64,000 bases of DNA from an uncultured Lachnospiraceae bacterium (GCA_910579935.1 CAJTVQ010000017.1:5512-69511), one strand, 5' to 3'; shown: positions 1 through 8,898, numbered from the stretch's first letter. Notes: generated by a model not told the origin, from the sequence alone. Numbers and translations are program-made.

Positions 1-193
1 TCTATTTTGCATGTCTGTCTGCATGGATTTTTAGTTACATCATATTTTACCATTTTCTATCCGTGTATGCAAGAGGCGGCACTCCGGCCAAAGGGATTTC
101 ATATCTGCTAAAACTGATAGTTTTGCGATATGCAGCTCCCGCCGGAGGCCCTATCCGCCGCCGGCAGTTTGGCCGGACGGTACGGAAAATGGA
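1..193. other. Window start, no gene seen
   Basis: No open frame with a ribosome site is visible on either strand. The stretch has GC-rich imperfect palindromes around 136-180 (CCGCCGG and GCCGGAC words) that may belong to a terminator or repeat of a gene left of the window, but no T-run follows them. I assign no function. Confidence 0.4.
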
Positions 194-222
194 TTGACAT
201 CAGATATATTTCCTGTTAGACT
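194..222 (+). promoter_or_regulatory. Predicted sigma-A promoter
   Basis: A perfect -35 box TTGACA lies at 194-199, followed by a 17-base spacer and TAGACT at 217-222. It precedes the strong ribosome site at 240-246 and the 29-codon frame at 253. Seen by eye only; no transcript evidence. Confidence 0.5.
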
Positions 223-252
223 ATAAAAAATGAAAGAAAAAGGAGGTAATGA

Positions 253-342
253 ATGATGACGGAAAGTATTGTAAAAAAACTTATAACATGCATGATTACC
301 TCGGAGCGTTGTAAAGAACCGGTATATTTCACATTGATTTGA
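253..342 (+). CDS. Possible 29-residue peptide
   Basis: A short frame begins with two ATG codons at 253 and 256, six bases after a near-perfect ribosome site (AAGGAGG at 240-246), with a good promoter just upstream. It encodes a 29-residue, mildly hydrophobic, Cys-containing peptide beginning MMTESIVKKL. I do not recognise it. An alternative frame from the ATG at 249 gives only 21 residues. It may be a true small protein, a leader peptide, or the surviving 5' end of a lost gene. The signals upstream are stronger than expected by chance, which is the only support. Confidence 0.35.
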   Translation: MMTESIVKKLITCMITSERCKEPVYFTLI

Positions 343-416
343 AGAAATTCAGTTTAGGGTGTACAGGTGTTCTGTTTTCGTGGTATCATTTGATGCTGCG
401 ATTTTTTTTGCCTTTC

Positions 417-475
417 TTTATTCCCGCGGGCAACGAGCCAAGCGGCTGCAACATTTGGCGACCGCCGCGGGGATT
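417..475. repeat. Structured GC-rich intergenic element
   Basis: ATTCCCGCGG near 420 pairs with the complementary CCGCGGGGAT near 466, enclosing a smaller AGCC/GGCT hairpin, so the segment can form a two-level stem. The left arm with its flank (about 23 bases, 417-439) recurs with two mismatches at about 27925-27947. This suggests a dispersed palindromic repeat. Nothing else convincing is seen from 343 to 667; a 30-codon frame at 586-678 with a fair ribosome site overlaps the start of rsgA and is probably chance. Confidence 0.4.
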
Positions 476-667
476 GGATTTCAAAAAACGGAAAAAACGT
501 GTTACCGGAAAGGCTGTGTTTGAAAGAATACCTGCAAATGATGCCATGATGTACAATTCTTCGGGGAAAAGGAAGGAGTGGTGCGCTATGGCCGAAAGTA
601 AGATGGAAAGCAATCGTTTGCAGGGAAAATCGGATAAATACAGACACGTTGAGAAAGGAAAGACAAA

Positions 668-1669
668 ATGGATACGATAGCGACAGTGATGGCGGTACAA
701 AGAGACCGCTATGAATTAAATACCGGAACGGAAATTTTATACGGAAGGCTGAAACTGGCCGTTTTTTATCATGGAACAGAGATGCAGCTGTTTCCTACGG
801 TGGGGGACAGGGTATCCGTCAGCCGCAATGACGGCGGTGACAGTGTGATACTGAAAGTATTACAGAGAAAGTCAGTATTTATGAGACAAAATGCAACACA
901 GGGTCTGCCGGACCAGGCGGTGGCAGCGAATTTTGATCACATATTTATTACGATGTCATTGAACAAAGATTTTCACCCGTCGAAACTGGAACGGTATCTG
1001 ACTGTTTCCTGGCAAAGCGGCGGGACTCCGGTGATTCTGCTGACCAAGGCAGACCTGATGGAGGACAGGGAACATATACTGGCCCAGACGGAGACGCTTG
1101 CTCCGGGAGTAGAGACATATTGCATCAGTTCCTATACCGGAGAGGGAATAGAGAAGCTGGAAAAGTATCTGGCGGTTGGAAATACGGTTGTGCTCCTTGG
1201 TTCTTCGGGAACCGGAAAATCATCCTTTGTAAATCTGATAGCGGGAGCCGGGCGGATGCAGACGGGGGAAATCCGGGAAGCGGATTCCCAGGGAAGACAC
1301 ACGACGACTTTCAGGCAGATGCTTGATATTCCGGAGAAAATTGTTTTGCCGGATGGCCGTGTGCTGAACGGCGGGGGAAGGATGATCGATACGCCGGGCA
1401 TGAGAAATCTGCTTATGGGAGAGGAAGCCGGGGGAATCGGGATAACGTTTGAAGATATCGGGAAGCTGGCCATGCAGTGTAAATTTTCGGACTGCAGGCA
1501 CGATTCGGAGCCGGGGTGCGCAGTGAAAAAGGCTTTAAAGGACGGAACACTGGATCAAAGGCATTGGAACATGTACCTGAATCTGCAGAAAGAAGAAGCG
1601 TATTCCAAAGAGCGGAAGCAGATTCTGATGAGAAAAGCCGGCAGAAGGAAGGAACGGTATAATAAATGA
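668..1669 (+). CDS. rsgA: Ribosome small-subunit biogenesis GTPase RsgA
   Basis: Circularly permuted GTPase that acts in late 30S subunit maturation. The order seen is the family hallmark: an N-terminal OB-fold (about 1-70), then the G4 motif TKAD at 126-129 before the P-loop GSSGTGKSS at about 178-186, then G3 DTPGM, and finally a zinc-binding region with CKFSDCRH and a later Cys (about 276-293). A Lys/Arg-rich tail ends the protein. At 333 residues it is a normal length. The start follows GAGAAAGGAAAG. It stands before ogt and is probably transcribed separately from it. Many Clostridia carry two RsgA paralogues; whether this is the main copy cannot be told here. Confidence 0.9.
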   Translation: MDTIATVMAVQRDRYELNTGTEILYGRLKLAVFYHGTEMQLFPTVGDRVSVSRNDGGDSVILKVLQRKSVFMRQNATQGLPDQAVAANFDHIFITMSLNKDFHPSKLERYLTVSWQSGGTPVILLTKADLMEDREHILAQTETLAPGVETYCISSYTGEGIEKLEKYLAVGNTVVLLGSSGTGKSSFVNLIAGAGRMQTGEIREADSQGRHTTTFRQMLDIPEKIVLPDGRVLNGGGRMIDTPGMRNLLMGEEAGGIGITFEDIGKLAMQCKFSDCRHDSEPGCAVKKALKDGTLDQRHWNMYLNLQKEEAYSKERKQILMRKAGRRKERYNK

Positions 1670-1688
1670 GGCATGGCGCAGGCAAAAA

Positions 1689-1716
1689 TTGTAATTTAAA
1701 AAATTTGTGGTATACT
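1689..1716 (+). promoter_or_regulatory. Predicted promoter for ogt
   Basis: TTGTAA at 1689-1694, a 16-base spacer and an extended -10 (TGTGG-TATACT, box at 1711-1716) stand 44 bases before the ogt start. The -35 is weak, as is common with extended -10 promoters. Confidence 0.45.
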
Positions 1717-1759
1717 CTATAAGTATAGGGAGACAGATGGATTTTACGGGAGACGGAAG

Positions 1760-2290
1760 ATGCGGCATATAGGTAAATACCATTCGCCGTTAGGAGAGAT
1801 CACGATGGCGGGTGAAGGAAATGCTTTGACAGGATTGTGGTTTGAAGGGCAGAAATATTTCGGTTCAGCACGGTGCGGGGAATGGGAAGAGGGAATGCTG
1901 CCCGTACTGGAACGGACGGCAGAATGGCTGGATCTGTATTTTGAGGGAAAAATTCCGGATTTTATGCCGGAGATCGAATTTCGTGATACGCCGTTCCGGA
2001 TGGCGGTATGGAAACGTCTGCTGGACATCCCTTACGGAAGTAAGATAACTTATGGACAGATGGCGGCAGATATTGCGGAGCAGATGGGAAAACGCCGTAT
2101 GTCTGCCCGGAGTATCGGCGGGGCGATAGGACATAATCCGATTTCCATTATTGTGCCGTGCCACCGGGTGGTAGGAGCGGACGGCGGCCTGACCGGTTAT
2201 GCCGGGGGAATTTACAGGAAAGAATATCTGTTGATGCTGGAAAAGAAATATGGGTGTAAGGAGGGGGACCGTTATGGGGAACGTGCATAG
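1760..2290 (+). CDS. ogt: Methylated-DNA--protein-cysteine methyltransferase
   Basis: Suicide DNA-repair protein that moves an alkyl group from O6-methylguanine to its own cysteine. The active-site motif PCHRVVG is present near residue 135, preceded by the helix-turn-helix/arginine-finger region (RSIGGAIGHNP) and followed by the typical GLTGYAGGI. The N-terminal ribonuclease-like domain covers about 1-90. Length 176 residues is usual for Ogt. The 3' end overlaps the start of the next gene (2274) by 17 bases, so the two are translationally linked. Confidence 0.92.
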   Translation: MRHIGKYHSPLGEITMAGEGNALTGLWFEGQKYFGSARCGEWEEGMLPVLERTAEWLDLYFEGKIPDFMPEIEFRDTPFRMAVWKRLLDIPYGSKITYGQMAADIAEQMGKRRMSARSIGGAIGHNPISIIVPCHRVVGADGGLTGYAGGIYRKEYLLMLEKKYGCKEGDRYGERA

Positions 2291-2984
2291 AATTGCCGTC
2301 CTGTCGGATACGCATGGCCGGCTGCGCCGGGAGGTCGCGGAGGTGCTGGAAACCTGTGAAGTGATCCTGCATGCGGGAGATATCAACAGACGCAGCACAT
2401 TGGAAGAACTGGAACGGATCGCGCCGGTGTATGCGGTACGCGGAAACGGTGATAAGGGATGGGCCGAAGGAATGGCAAAGGAACTGGAGACAATGCTTTT
2501 CGGCCTGCATATTTGTATGATACATGACAGGAAGGAATGGAAAGGAAATCCGGAAGGAAAGGATCTGATTATCTGCGGGCATACCCATAGATATGAGGAG
2601 AAAAGGGTGAAGGGAACGCTTTTTTTTAATCCCGGAAGCTGCGGTCCCAGACGGTTCCGCCTTCCGGTGACCATGGCGGTGCTGGAAGTACAGGAAGAGA
2701 CGGGAGAATGGAAGATAGAAAAAATTGACCTGACGGAGAAAGTGGAGCGTGCGGCAGGACCGACCGGGCTGGAGGAAGGGAATCTGAAGCAGATGGTGGA
2801 AGCCATTCTTAAGGAAATGAGGGCAGGCCGCAGGGTGGATGTAATTGCCGGCCGGTTAGGGGTGGAAAGGGGATTTGTAGAGCAGGTATGCAGAATCTAT
2901 GTGACGCATCCGGGTGTGGATGCGCAGGGGATTGTAAATAAAATGGAAGTAAGCGAGTTGTTTGAACACAGAGCAGGGCATTGA
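2274..2984 (+). CDS. YfcE-like metallophosphoesterase with C-terminal helical domain
   Basis: Calcineurin-like phosphodiesterase of the YfcE/MJ0936 family. Metal-binding motifs in order are LSDTHGR (near 10), HAGDI (near 40), GNGDK (near 60) and CGHTHR (near 100). The canonical GNHD/GNCD Asn-Asp motif appears as GNGD. A C-terminal extension of about 65 residues (from about 170) looks like a small helical, possibly DNA-binding, module and is not part of the minimal fold. I chose 2274 because AAGGAGGGGG ends seven bases upstream; an in-frame ATG at 2250 precedes that site. It overlaps ogt. Its substrate is unknown; family members hydrolyse phosphodiesters in vitro. Confidence 0.8.
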   Translation: MGNVHRIAVLSDTHGRLRREVAEVLETCEVILHAGDINRRSTLEELERIAPVYAVRGNGDKGWAEGMAKELETMLFGLHICMIHDRKEWKGNPEGKDLIICGHTHRYEEKRVKGTLFFNPGSCGPRRFRLPVTMAVLEVQEETGEWKIEKIDLTEKVERAAGPTGLEEGNLKQMVEAILKEMRAGRRVDVIAGRLGVERGFVEQVCRIYVTHPGVDAQGIVNKMEVSELFEHRAGH

Positions 2985-3012
2985 AATTCTTTCATATTAT
3001 AAGGAGGTTTTT

Positions 3013-3870
3013 ATGAGGATATTAGACACAAAATTTGTCAGGGGATTCATCAAAATGGCGGACGACGGTTTTCAGCAGGGGTGGCATGAAAGGAACGGGG
3101 GAAATTTGTCCTACCGCCTGAAACCGGAGGAAGTAGAGGAAATCAGGCCGAGGCTGCATGAAAACGGGAAGTGGACGCCGATCGGGGTGGCGACTCCGGG
3201 GCTGGCAGGAGAGTATTTTCTTGTAACGGGGAGCGGAAAATATTTCAGAAATATCATCGTGGACCCGGAAGCATGCATTTCCATCATAGAGCTGGATGAG
3301 AAAGGCGAAAATTACCGTCTGCGCTGGGGGCTGGTGGAAGGCGGGGTTCCGACCAGCGAACTTCCGACCCATCTGATGAACCACGAGGTGAAAAAGCGTG
3401 TGACGGGCGGAAAGCATCGTGTGATCTACCATGCGCATACTACGAATATCATTGCACTGACCTTTATCCTGCCTTTGGTGGACGAGGTATTTACAAGGGA
3501 ACTCTGGGAGGCCGCAACGGAATGTCCGGTGGTCTTTCCGCAGGGGGTCGGCGTGGTAAACTGGATGGTTCCCGGCGGGCGTGAGATCGCAGTGGCGACG
3601 AGTAAGCTGATGGAACAGTATGATGTGGCCATATGGGCGCACCACGGGATGTTCTGTTCCGGAGAGGATTTCGATTTGACGTTCGGATTACTGCATACCG
3701 TGGAGAAATCGGCGGAAATCCTGATCAAGGTTTATTCCGTAGTGCCTAAGAAGCTTCAGACCATTACGGCGGATAACTTCAGGGCGGTCGGAAAAGCATT
3801 CCATGTGGAGCTTCCGGAGAAGTTTTTGTTTGAGAAGCCTGGGTTTATGGTCGGGGAGGAAGGAAAGTAG
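3013..3870 (+). CDS. rhaD: L-rhamnulose-1-phosphate aldolase
   Basis: Zinc-dependent class II aldolase that splits L-rhamnulose-1-phosphate into dihydroxyacetone phosphate and L-lactaldehyde. Zn ligands are visible as HAH at 140-142 and HH at 210-211, matching His141, His143 and His212 of the E. coli enzyme almost position for position, and the catalytic Glu sits in VPTSELPTHL (near 117). Length 285 is close to the usual 274. ATG 3013 follows AAGGAGG by six bases, so the longer frame upstream is not used. No kinase or isomerase of the rhamnose pathway is adjacent; lactaldehyde would be reduced to 1,2-propanediol, the substrate of the microcompartment 3.3 kb downstream. Confidence 0.93.
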   Translation: MRILDTKFVRGFIKMADDGFQQGWHERNGGNLSYRLKPEEVEEIRPRLHENGKWTPIGVATPGLAGEYFLVTGSGKYFRNIIVDPEACISIIELDEKGENYRLRWGLVEGGVPTSELPTHLMNHEVKKRVTGGKHRVIYHAHTTNIIALTFILPLVDEVFTRELWEAATECPVVFPQGVGVVNWMVPGGREIAVATSKLMEQYDVAIWAHHGMFCSGEDFDLTFGLLHTVEKSAEILIKVYSVVPKKLQTITADNFRAVGKAFHVELPEKFLFEKPGFMVGEEGK

Positions 3871-3915
3871 TCTGCCCAAACGATACCGGGTATAAAAAGA
3901 GAAGAGGAAATTGAG

Positions 3916-4830
3916 ATGGCAATAGTTACGGTGTTTTTTCAGATGCTTTCGTTGCTTATAATGATCGGAACGGGGTATTTTGTCACGAAGACAGGGATGA
4001 TGGATGAACATACAAACGGGCAGATGTCGAAGATGATCGTCAACGTGTTCAATCCGATGCTGGTTTTTTCGAGTGCGGTGAATTCCGTCGGGCTGGTTTC
4101 TTTGGATACGATGGGGATAGTAGGACTGATCGCGGCCGGGATGTTTTTGGTATTCATTGTTTTCGGTATGATTCTTTCACCTTTCTTTGATAAGGATTCC
4201 GGACAGCGGAAAATCTTTCAGATGATGTTTGTTTTTTCCAATCTCGGATTTATCGGAATACCGGTAGTTACAAGTATTCTGGGGGCGGAATATGTGGTTT
4301 ATGTGACGGAGTTTCTGCTGGTTTACACGATTGTCTTTTATACCTACGGGATAACGCTGATGAATGGGAAGTTTTCTTTGGCTTCTCTGAAAGAAATGAT
4401 AAATCCGGGGACCGTGTGCAGTGTGGCGGCCTTGGCAGTGATCCTGTTTGAAGTTCAGCTGCCGGATTTTTTGAAGATAGCAGTGACCTATCTGGGGAAT
4501 GTAACATCGCCGATGGCATTGGTGGCAGTGGGATTTACACTGGCGCATTCGGACCTGAAAAAAATATTCGGGCAGCCCAGGCTGTATGTGTTTGCGGTGA
4601 TCAAACTTTTGGCGCTGCCGATGCTCATGCTTCCGGTATTAAAGATGGTAACGGACGATGCGGCGCTGATTCCGGTCTGCATGGTCATGTTCGGGATGCC
4701 GATTGGCAATATGCCGCTGATCTTGGGGAATCAGAAGGGGATTGACGGAAGTACATGCAGCGCGGCGATTATACTGACTACAATACTCTGCGTGTTTACG
4801 GTTCCGCTGCTGCTGGCAGCGGCGGGATAA
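3916..4830 (+). CDS. AEC-family membrane transporter
   Basis: Polytopic protein of 304 residues with about ten hydrophobic segments and the two-fold inverted layout of the auxin-efflux-carrier family. The second half contains the conserved helix-break region around TSPMALVAVGFTLA (about 195-208). Members export or import organic acids such as malate or propionate-like carboxylates. Its place 45 bases after rhaD suggests it handles a product or substrate of deoxy-sugar metabolism, but this is inference. ATG follows AGAGGAAATTGAG. Confidence 0.85.
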   Translation: MAIVTVFFQMLSLLIMIGTGYFVTKTGMMDEHTNGQMSKMIVNVFNPMLVFSSAVNSVGLVSLDTMGIVGLIAAGMFLVFIVFGMILSPFFDKDSGQRKIFQMMFVFSNLGFIGIPVVTSILGAEYVVYVTEFLLVYTIVFYTYGITLMNGKFSLASLKEMINPGTVCSVAALAVILFEVQLPDFLKIAVTYLGNVTSPMALVAVGFTLAHSDLKKIFGQPRLYVFAVIKLLALPMLMLPVLKMVTDDAALIPVCMVMFGMPIGNMPLILGNQKGIDGSTCSAAIILTTILCVFTVPLLLAAAG

Positions 4831-4875
4831 GCAGTCTGTGGTAAGAACTTGTATAGGCAAACAGGAGGTAGAAAA

Positions 4876-5206
4876 ATGGGTTCCGGAAAGCCGATCATAC
4901 GTCAGATTGCGTGGATATCACTTATTCCGCAGGCGATCATCCTGATTGTTTTGATTGTTATGGCAAACTTGATATTCGGGGTATCTTCTCCGGCTTCTGA
5001 CGTGGTAATACTTTTATATTTTCTTTATCCGCTGATTTCAAGGCAGCTGGTGGCACGCAGCCACCGGAGAGGTATGAGGTTTTTTAAAGCGGGTGATTAT
5101 ATCCATGCCATTGATGAATTTGAAAAAAGCTATCATTTTTTTGGAACAGTTTCCGGACAGCGGAATGGCGAAAGCGGCATTACAAATGTTGGCTTCGGTT
5201 CGATGA
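4876..5206 (+). pseudogene. Decayed TPR-like membrane protein with internal deletion
   Basis: The first 90 codons from ATG 4876 (after AGGAGGTAG) read as a small protein with a hydrophobic N-terminus (two membrane segments to about residue 55) and a tetratricopeptide-like start (GDYIHAIDEFEKSYHFF). At 5143 the reading jumps frame: the other frame reads EQFPDSGMAKAALQMLASVR and stops at 5204-5206, which is the kind of ending expected for the last repeat of such proteins. The middle of the protein is missing. I conclude an internal out-of-frame deletion at about 5136-5144. The uninterrupted frame that runs on to 5379 is antisense to the next gene and not meaningful. Confidence 0.6.
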
Positions 5207-5240
5207 ACGGCAGAGCAGAGTATGTGTTTGCGGTAAACCA

Positions 5241-5981
5241 CTACAGATTATGCCGCGTTCTGTTCCGATACAGAAAGGAGAGTAATTTTTCCGCAGAAGT
5301 ATTGAGGATCAGCTCCATGGGAAAATCCGTTTCACGGACGAGTTTCATGGCGTATTTAAAATTACCGATATTGATATGACCGTGGCTGTCACTGGAAAGG
5401 AGTACCGGATAGCGGTACTTTCTGCATAATTCCAGTATCGTGCGGTCATTTTCGTTTGTTTCGCCCCGATAGCCGCCGGGGGCGAGGGAAGCGTTGTTGA
5501 TTTCAAGGAGAACATGATGATCCATGGCGGCTTCCGTCAGGCGGCGGTAATCCACGGGATATCTTGAGTCATCGGGATGGGCGATGATATGGATATGCGG
5601 ATTTGCCATTGCGTGAATGTATGCATCGGTATGGTCGCCGGTGTTTTTTTCTGTATGGAAGCAGGGGGGATGGATGCCTGCCAGGCAATAGTCCAGCTGC
5701 ACCCGGATGGTTTCCGGCAGGTCGAGACTGCCGGACGCATCTAAAATGTTGGCTTCCGCACCGTACAGTATGCGTATGCCCATACGCACGGAAGGGGCGT
5801 GGGACAGACCGCGGAAATAAGAAAGAGTGCAGGAATGCGGCATGGCGGGACCGTGCTCGCTGATGCCAAGCATCTTAATGCCTCTTTTCGCCGCATGCCG
5901 CGCCATGGTTGTAATGGTGTCCGCAGTATAGTGCCCGCTGGCAATGCTGTGGGTATGGATATCTGATTCAAAGGCAGTCAT
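5241..5981 (-). CDS. PHP-domain phosphoesterase (YcdX-like)
   Basis: Polymerase-and-histidinol-phosphatase (PHP) fold metal hydrolase of 246 residues. The N-terminal DIHTHS motif (residues 7-12), GISEHGP, ILYGAEANI with the metal Glu, a central AHPDD and the closing SSDSHG motif supply the trinuclear metal site. It resembles the E. coli YcdX phosphatase family; the substrate is not known. ATG 5981 is preceded on the minus strand by GGAGGATTTCC. Its 3' end lies 34 bases from the decayed gene on the other strand. Confidence 0.85.
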   Translation of the reverse strand: MTAFESDIHTHSIASGHYTADTITTMARHAAKRGIKMLGISEHGPAMPHSCTLSYFRGLSHAPSVRMGIRILYGAEANILDASGSLDLPETIRVQLDYCLAGIHPPCFHTEKNTGDHTDAYIHAMANPHIHIIAHPDDSRYPVDYRRLTEAAMDHHVLLEINNASLAPGGYRGETNENDRTILELCRKYRYPVLLSSDSHGHINIGNFKYAMKLVRETDFPMELILNTSAEKLLSFLYRNRTRHNL

Positions 5982-6111
5982 GGAAATCCTCCTTCAGGGG
6001 AAACTCTCTAATCAAACATTCGGTGGAAAAATACACAAGGAAATATTTTATGGAATAAATTTCAGGAAGGTACTGAAATAAAATATATCACAAGGCCATA
6101 CTAACATGAAA

Positions 6112-6140
6112 CCAACATAAAAACAATAACAAGTATGTTG
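6112..6140 (+). promoter_or_regulatory. Candidate DeoR-type operator, copy 1
   Basis: The motif CAACATAAAAACAA, eight variable bases, then ATGTTG, matches the sequence at 14954-14982 at 20 of 29 positions with identical spacing. The outer words CAACAT and ATGTTG are inverted half sites. It ends seven bases before the -35 box. The locus ends with a DeoR-family gene, so that protein is the natural candidate; binding is inferred. Confidence 0.5.
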
Positions 6141-6146
6141 TATTTA

Positions 6147-6175
6147 TTGACTTTCAATAGAGGAACGTTTATAAT
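6147..6175 (+). promoter_or_regulatory. Promoter of the propanediol dehydratase operon
   Basis: TTGACT at 6147-6152, exactly 17 bases, then a perfect TATAAT at 6170-6175. The next gene start is at 6300 after GGAAGGAG. Confidence 0.75.
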
Positions 6176-6299
6176 AAGATACAAAAGAAAGATTAGGATG
6201 AAAAGAAATAAGAAACTTAAGAAAATAAACAAGAGGTATAGGTAAAAGCGTCAGGAAAAGCGGCAGCAGCCGGATGGGCGGGAAGCGGAAGGAGAAATT

Positions 6300-8837
6300 A
6301 TGGGATTGTACCAATATGAGATTGCGGATATTAAAAAGACAGACCGGATTGACCGGCTGATTTCCAATCTGTTTGCGAAAATGCCGGAGATTGAATCGGC
6401 AAGGGCGAAGCTGATCACGGAATCTTATCGGAGGACGGAAGCAGAACCAATGATTCTGCGCAGGGCGAAAGCTTTTGTCCATATTTTAGAGAATATTCCC
6501 ATTATCATCAGGGAGGACGAGCTGGTAGTCGGCAGCAGTACCATTGCCCCGAGGGGATGCCAGACGTATCCGGAGTTTTCCTATGAATGGCTGGAAGCGG
6601 AATTTGATACGGTGGCAGTCCGCAGCGCAGATCCTTTTTACATATCGGAAGAAGCAAAACGTGAAATAAAGGAGGCGGACCGCTACTGGAAAGGAAAAAC
6701 CACCAGTGAGCTGGCAACCTCCTATATGGCGCCGGAGACTCTGACGGCGATGGAGCACAATATGTTTACACCGGGCAATTATTTTTATAACGGCGTGGGA
6801 CATGTGACCGTACAGTATGAAAAAGTGCTTGCCATAGGGTTTGAAGGCATCCGTGCGGAAGCGGAGCGGCTTTTGGCGGAGTGTGACATGGGAGATGGGG
6901 ATTATGCCCGCAGATCCCGTTTTCTGCAGGCGGTTATCTTAAGCTGTAACGGGGTGATTGCCTATGCCGGACGTTATGCCGCGCTGGCAGAGGAAATGGC
7001 TTCCAGCTGCGGGGATGCGGCAAGGAAAGCGGAACTTCTGCAGATCAGTGCAAATTGCAGGAAAGTACCGGCGAAGGGGGCGGAGACGTTTTATGAAGCC
7101 TGCCAGTCTTTTTGGTTCGTACAGCAGCTTTTGCAGTTGGAATCCAGCGGACATTCCATTTCGCCGGGACGGTTTGACCAGTATATGTATCCGTATTATG
7201 AAAGGGACAGGAAAAACGGGACGCTGAGCAGGGAATTTGCGCAGGAACTGATGGACTGCATCTGGGTGAAGCTGAACGATCTGAATAAGTGCAGGGATGC
7301 GGTTTCGGCGGAAGGCTTCGCCGGATACAGCCTGTTCCAGAACCTGATTGCGGGGGGACAGAACGGAGATGGGGTGGATGTGACCAACGATCTGTCCTTT
7401 ATGTGCATCCAGGCTTCCATGCATGTGCAGCTTCCCCAACCTTCTTTTTCCGTGCGCGTGTGGAACGGTTCGCCTCATGAATTTTTGATCAGGGCGGCGG
7501 AACTGACGAGAACGGGAGTGGGACTGCCTGCTTATTATAACGACGAGGTGATCATTCCGGCGCTGGTGAGCCGCGGGCTGACTCTTCAGGATGCGCGGGA
7601 ATACAATATCATCGGCTGTGTGGAGCCACAGAAGGCGGGAAAGACGGAAGGGTGGCATGATGCGGCGTTTTTCAATATGTGCCGGCCTTTGGAACTGGTT
7701 TTTTCACAGGGCATGGATAAAGGTGTGCAGGTAGGACTGCCGACCAGGCCAGTGGAAGAGATGCAGGATTTTGAAGAATTTTACAACGCTTATAAAGAGC
7801 AGATGAATTATATGATTAAGTTATTGGTCAATGCAGACAATGCCATCGACGCGGCACATGCCCAAAGGTGTCCGCTGCCGTTCCTTTCCTGTATGGTGGA
7901 CGACTGCATGAAGCGGGGATTGTCGGTGCAGGAGGGCGGCGCAGTATATAATTTCACGGGTCCCCAGGGCTTCGGCGTGGCCAATATGGCGGATTCCCTG
8001 TATGCAGTGAAAACCCTCGTGTTTGAGGAACATAAGGCGACACTGAAGGAGTTCAGGGAAGCGCTGGCAACGAATTACGGGAAGGGTCTGACCAGAGAAA
8101 TGGCAGGGGATATGACCGCCCGTATTGCCGCGGGTCTGAAAGCGGAAGGACAGGAAATCGGTGAGAAGGAGGTTACCGTCATTATGAAAACGGTGATGGA
8201 GGCTTCCGAAATGCCTGCGGTAAAGGAGAAGGGGGAGCGGTTATTAAAACTGATAGAAGGAGTTCCCAAGTTTGGAAATGACATTCCCGAAGTGGATGCG
8301 TTTGCAAGGGATGTGGCATATACCTATACGAGACCGTTGCAGGAATATAAGAATCCAAGAGGCGGTATTTTCCAGGCAGGGCTCTACCCGGTATCCGCCA
8401 ATGTGCCGTTAGGCGCGCAGACCGGAGCGACACCGGACGGAAGGCTGGCGGGTACCCCGGTGGCGGACGGAGTGTCTCCATCCGCGGGAAAGGATGTCAA
8501 CGGCCCTACGGCGGCGGCAAATTCAGTGGCAAGGCTGGATCATTTTATCGCTTCCAACGGGACGCTGTTTAATCAGAAATTCCATCCTTCGGCGCTGAGC
8601 GGAAGGGAGGGGTTGGAGAAGTTCGTGGCTCTGATCCGTGCGTATTTTGACCAGAAGGGCAGCCATATGCAGTTCAATGTGGTCAGCCGGGAAACGCTGC
8701 TGGATGCGCAGAAGAATCCGGAGAAATACAAGCATCTGGTGGTGCGGGTGGCAGGTTACAGTGCGCTGTTTACCACGTTGTCCCGTTCTTTGCAGGACGA
8801 TATCATCAACCGGACGGAACAGGGATTTAATTATTGA
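6300..8837 (+). CDS. B12-independent propanediol dehydratase (glycyl radical enzyme)
   Basis: Oxygen-sensitive glycyl radical enzyme of 845 residues. The thiyl-radical motif reads IIGCVEPQ with Cys440 and the general-base Glu442, as in glycerol/propanediol dehydratases. The glycyl loop reads RVAGYS with Gly819, 27 residues from the C-terminus. Context (rhamnulose and fuculose aldolases, CoA-aldehyde dehydrogenase, shell proteins) argues for (S)-1,2-propanediol to propionaldehyde rather than glycerol or choline as the reaction; the C-terminal half alone cannot separate propanediol from glycerol. An amphipathic N-terminal segment (about 10-28, KKTDRIDRLISNLFAKM) could be an encapsulation helix. 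It requires the activase encoded next, 61 bases downstream. Confidence 0.92.
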   Translation: MGLYQYEIADIKKTDRIDRLISNLFAKMPEIESARAKLITESYRRTEAEPMILRRAKAFVHILENIPIIIREDELVVGSSTIAPRGCQTYPEFSYEWLEAEFDTVAVRSADPFYISEEAKREIKEADRYWKGKTTSELATSYMAPETLTAMEHNMFTPGNYFYNGVGHVTVQYEKVLAIGFEGIRAEAERLLAECDMGDGDYARRSRFLQAVILSCNGVIAYAGRYAALAEEMASSCGDAARKAELLQISANCRKVPAKGAETFYEACQSFWFVQQLLQLESSGHSISPGRFDQYMYPYYERDRKNGTLSREFAQELMDCIWVKLNDLNKCRDAVSAEGFAGYSLFQNLIAGGQNGDGVDVTNDLSFMCIQASMHVQLPQPSFSVRVWNGSPHEFLIRAAELTRTGVGLPAYYNDEVIIPALVSRGLTLQDAREYNIIGCVEPQKAGKTEGWHDAAFFNMCRPLELVFSQGMDKGVQVGLPTRPVEEMQDFEEFYNAYKEQMNYMIKLLVNADNAIDAAHAQRCPLPFLSCMVDDCMKRGLSVQEGGAVYNFTGPQGFGVANMADSLYAVKTLVFEEHKATLKEFREALATNYGKGLTREMAGDMTARIAAGLKAEGQEIGEKEVTVIMKTVMEASEMPAVKEKGERLLKLIEGVPKFGNDIPEVDAFARDVAYTYTRPLQEYKNPRGGIFQAGLYPVSANVPLGAQTGATPDGRLAGTPVADGVSPSAGKDVNGPTAAANSVARLDHFIASNGTLFNQKFHPSALSGREGLEKFVALIRAYFDQKGSHMQFNVVSRETLLDAQKNPEKYKHLVVRVAGYSALFTTLSRSLQDDIINRTEQGFNY

Positions 8838-8898
8838 CAGGCATGACCGTCTGGAATCGTTTTTGAAAGACAAATGACGGGAAAGAAAGGAAAACGGA

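Larger units (their letters stand above)
5982..6299. other. Divergent control region before the dehydratase
   Basis: AT-rich intergenic stretch between the minus-strand PHP gene and the glycyl radical enzyme. It holds the operator-like motif at 6112-6140, the promoter at 6147-6175 and about 120 bases of untranslated leader rich in purines. No small gene is seen. Confidence 0.6.

Noticed and set aside
339..680. 113-residue open frame before rsgA
   Set aside because: It starts at TTG with no ribosome site, runs through the GC-rich palindrome and its composition is not protein-like.
1865..2806. 313-residue minus-strand frame opposite ogt and the phosphoesterase
   Set aside because: It is antisense to two clear genes, rich in Ser/Pro/Arg as expected for the complement of purine-rich coding DNA, and has no family resemblance.
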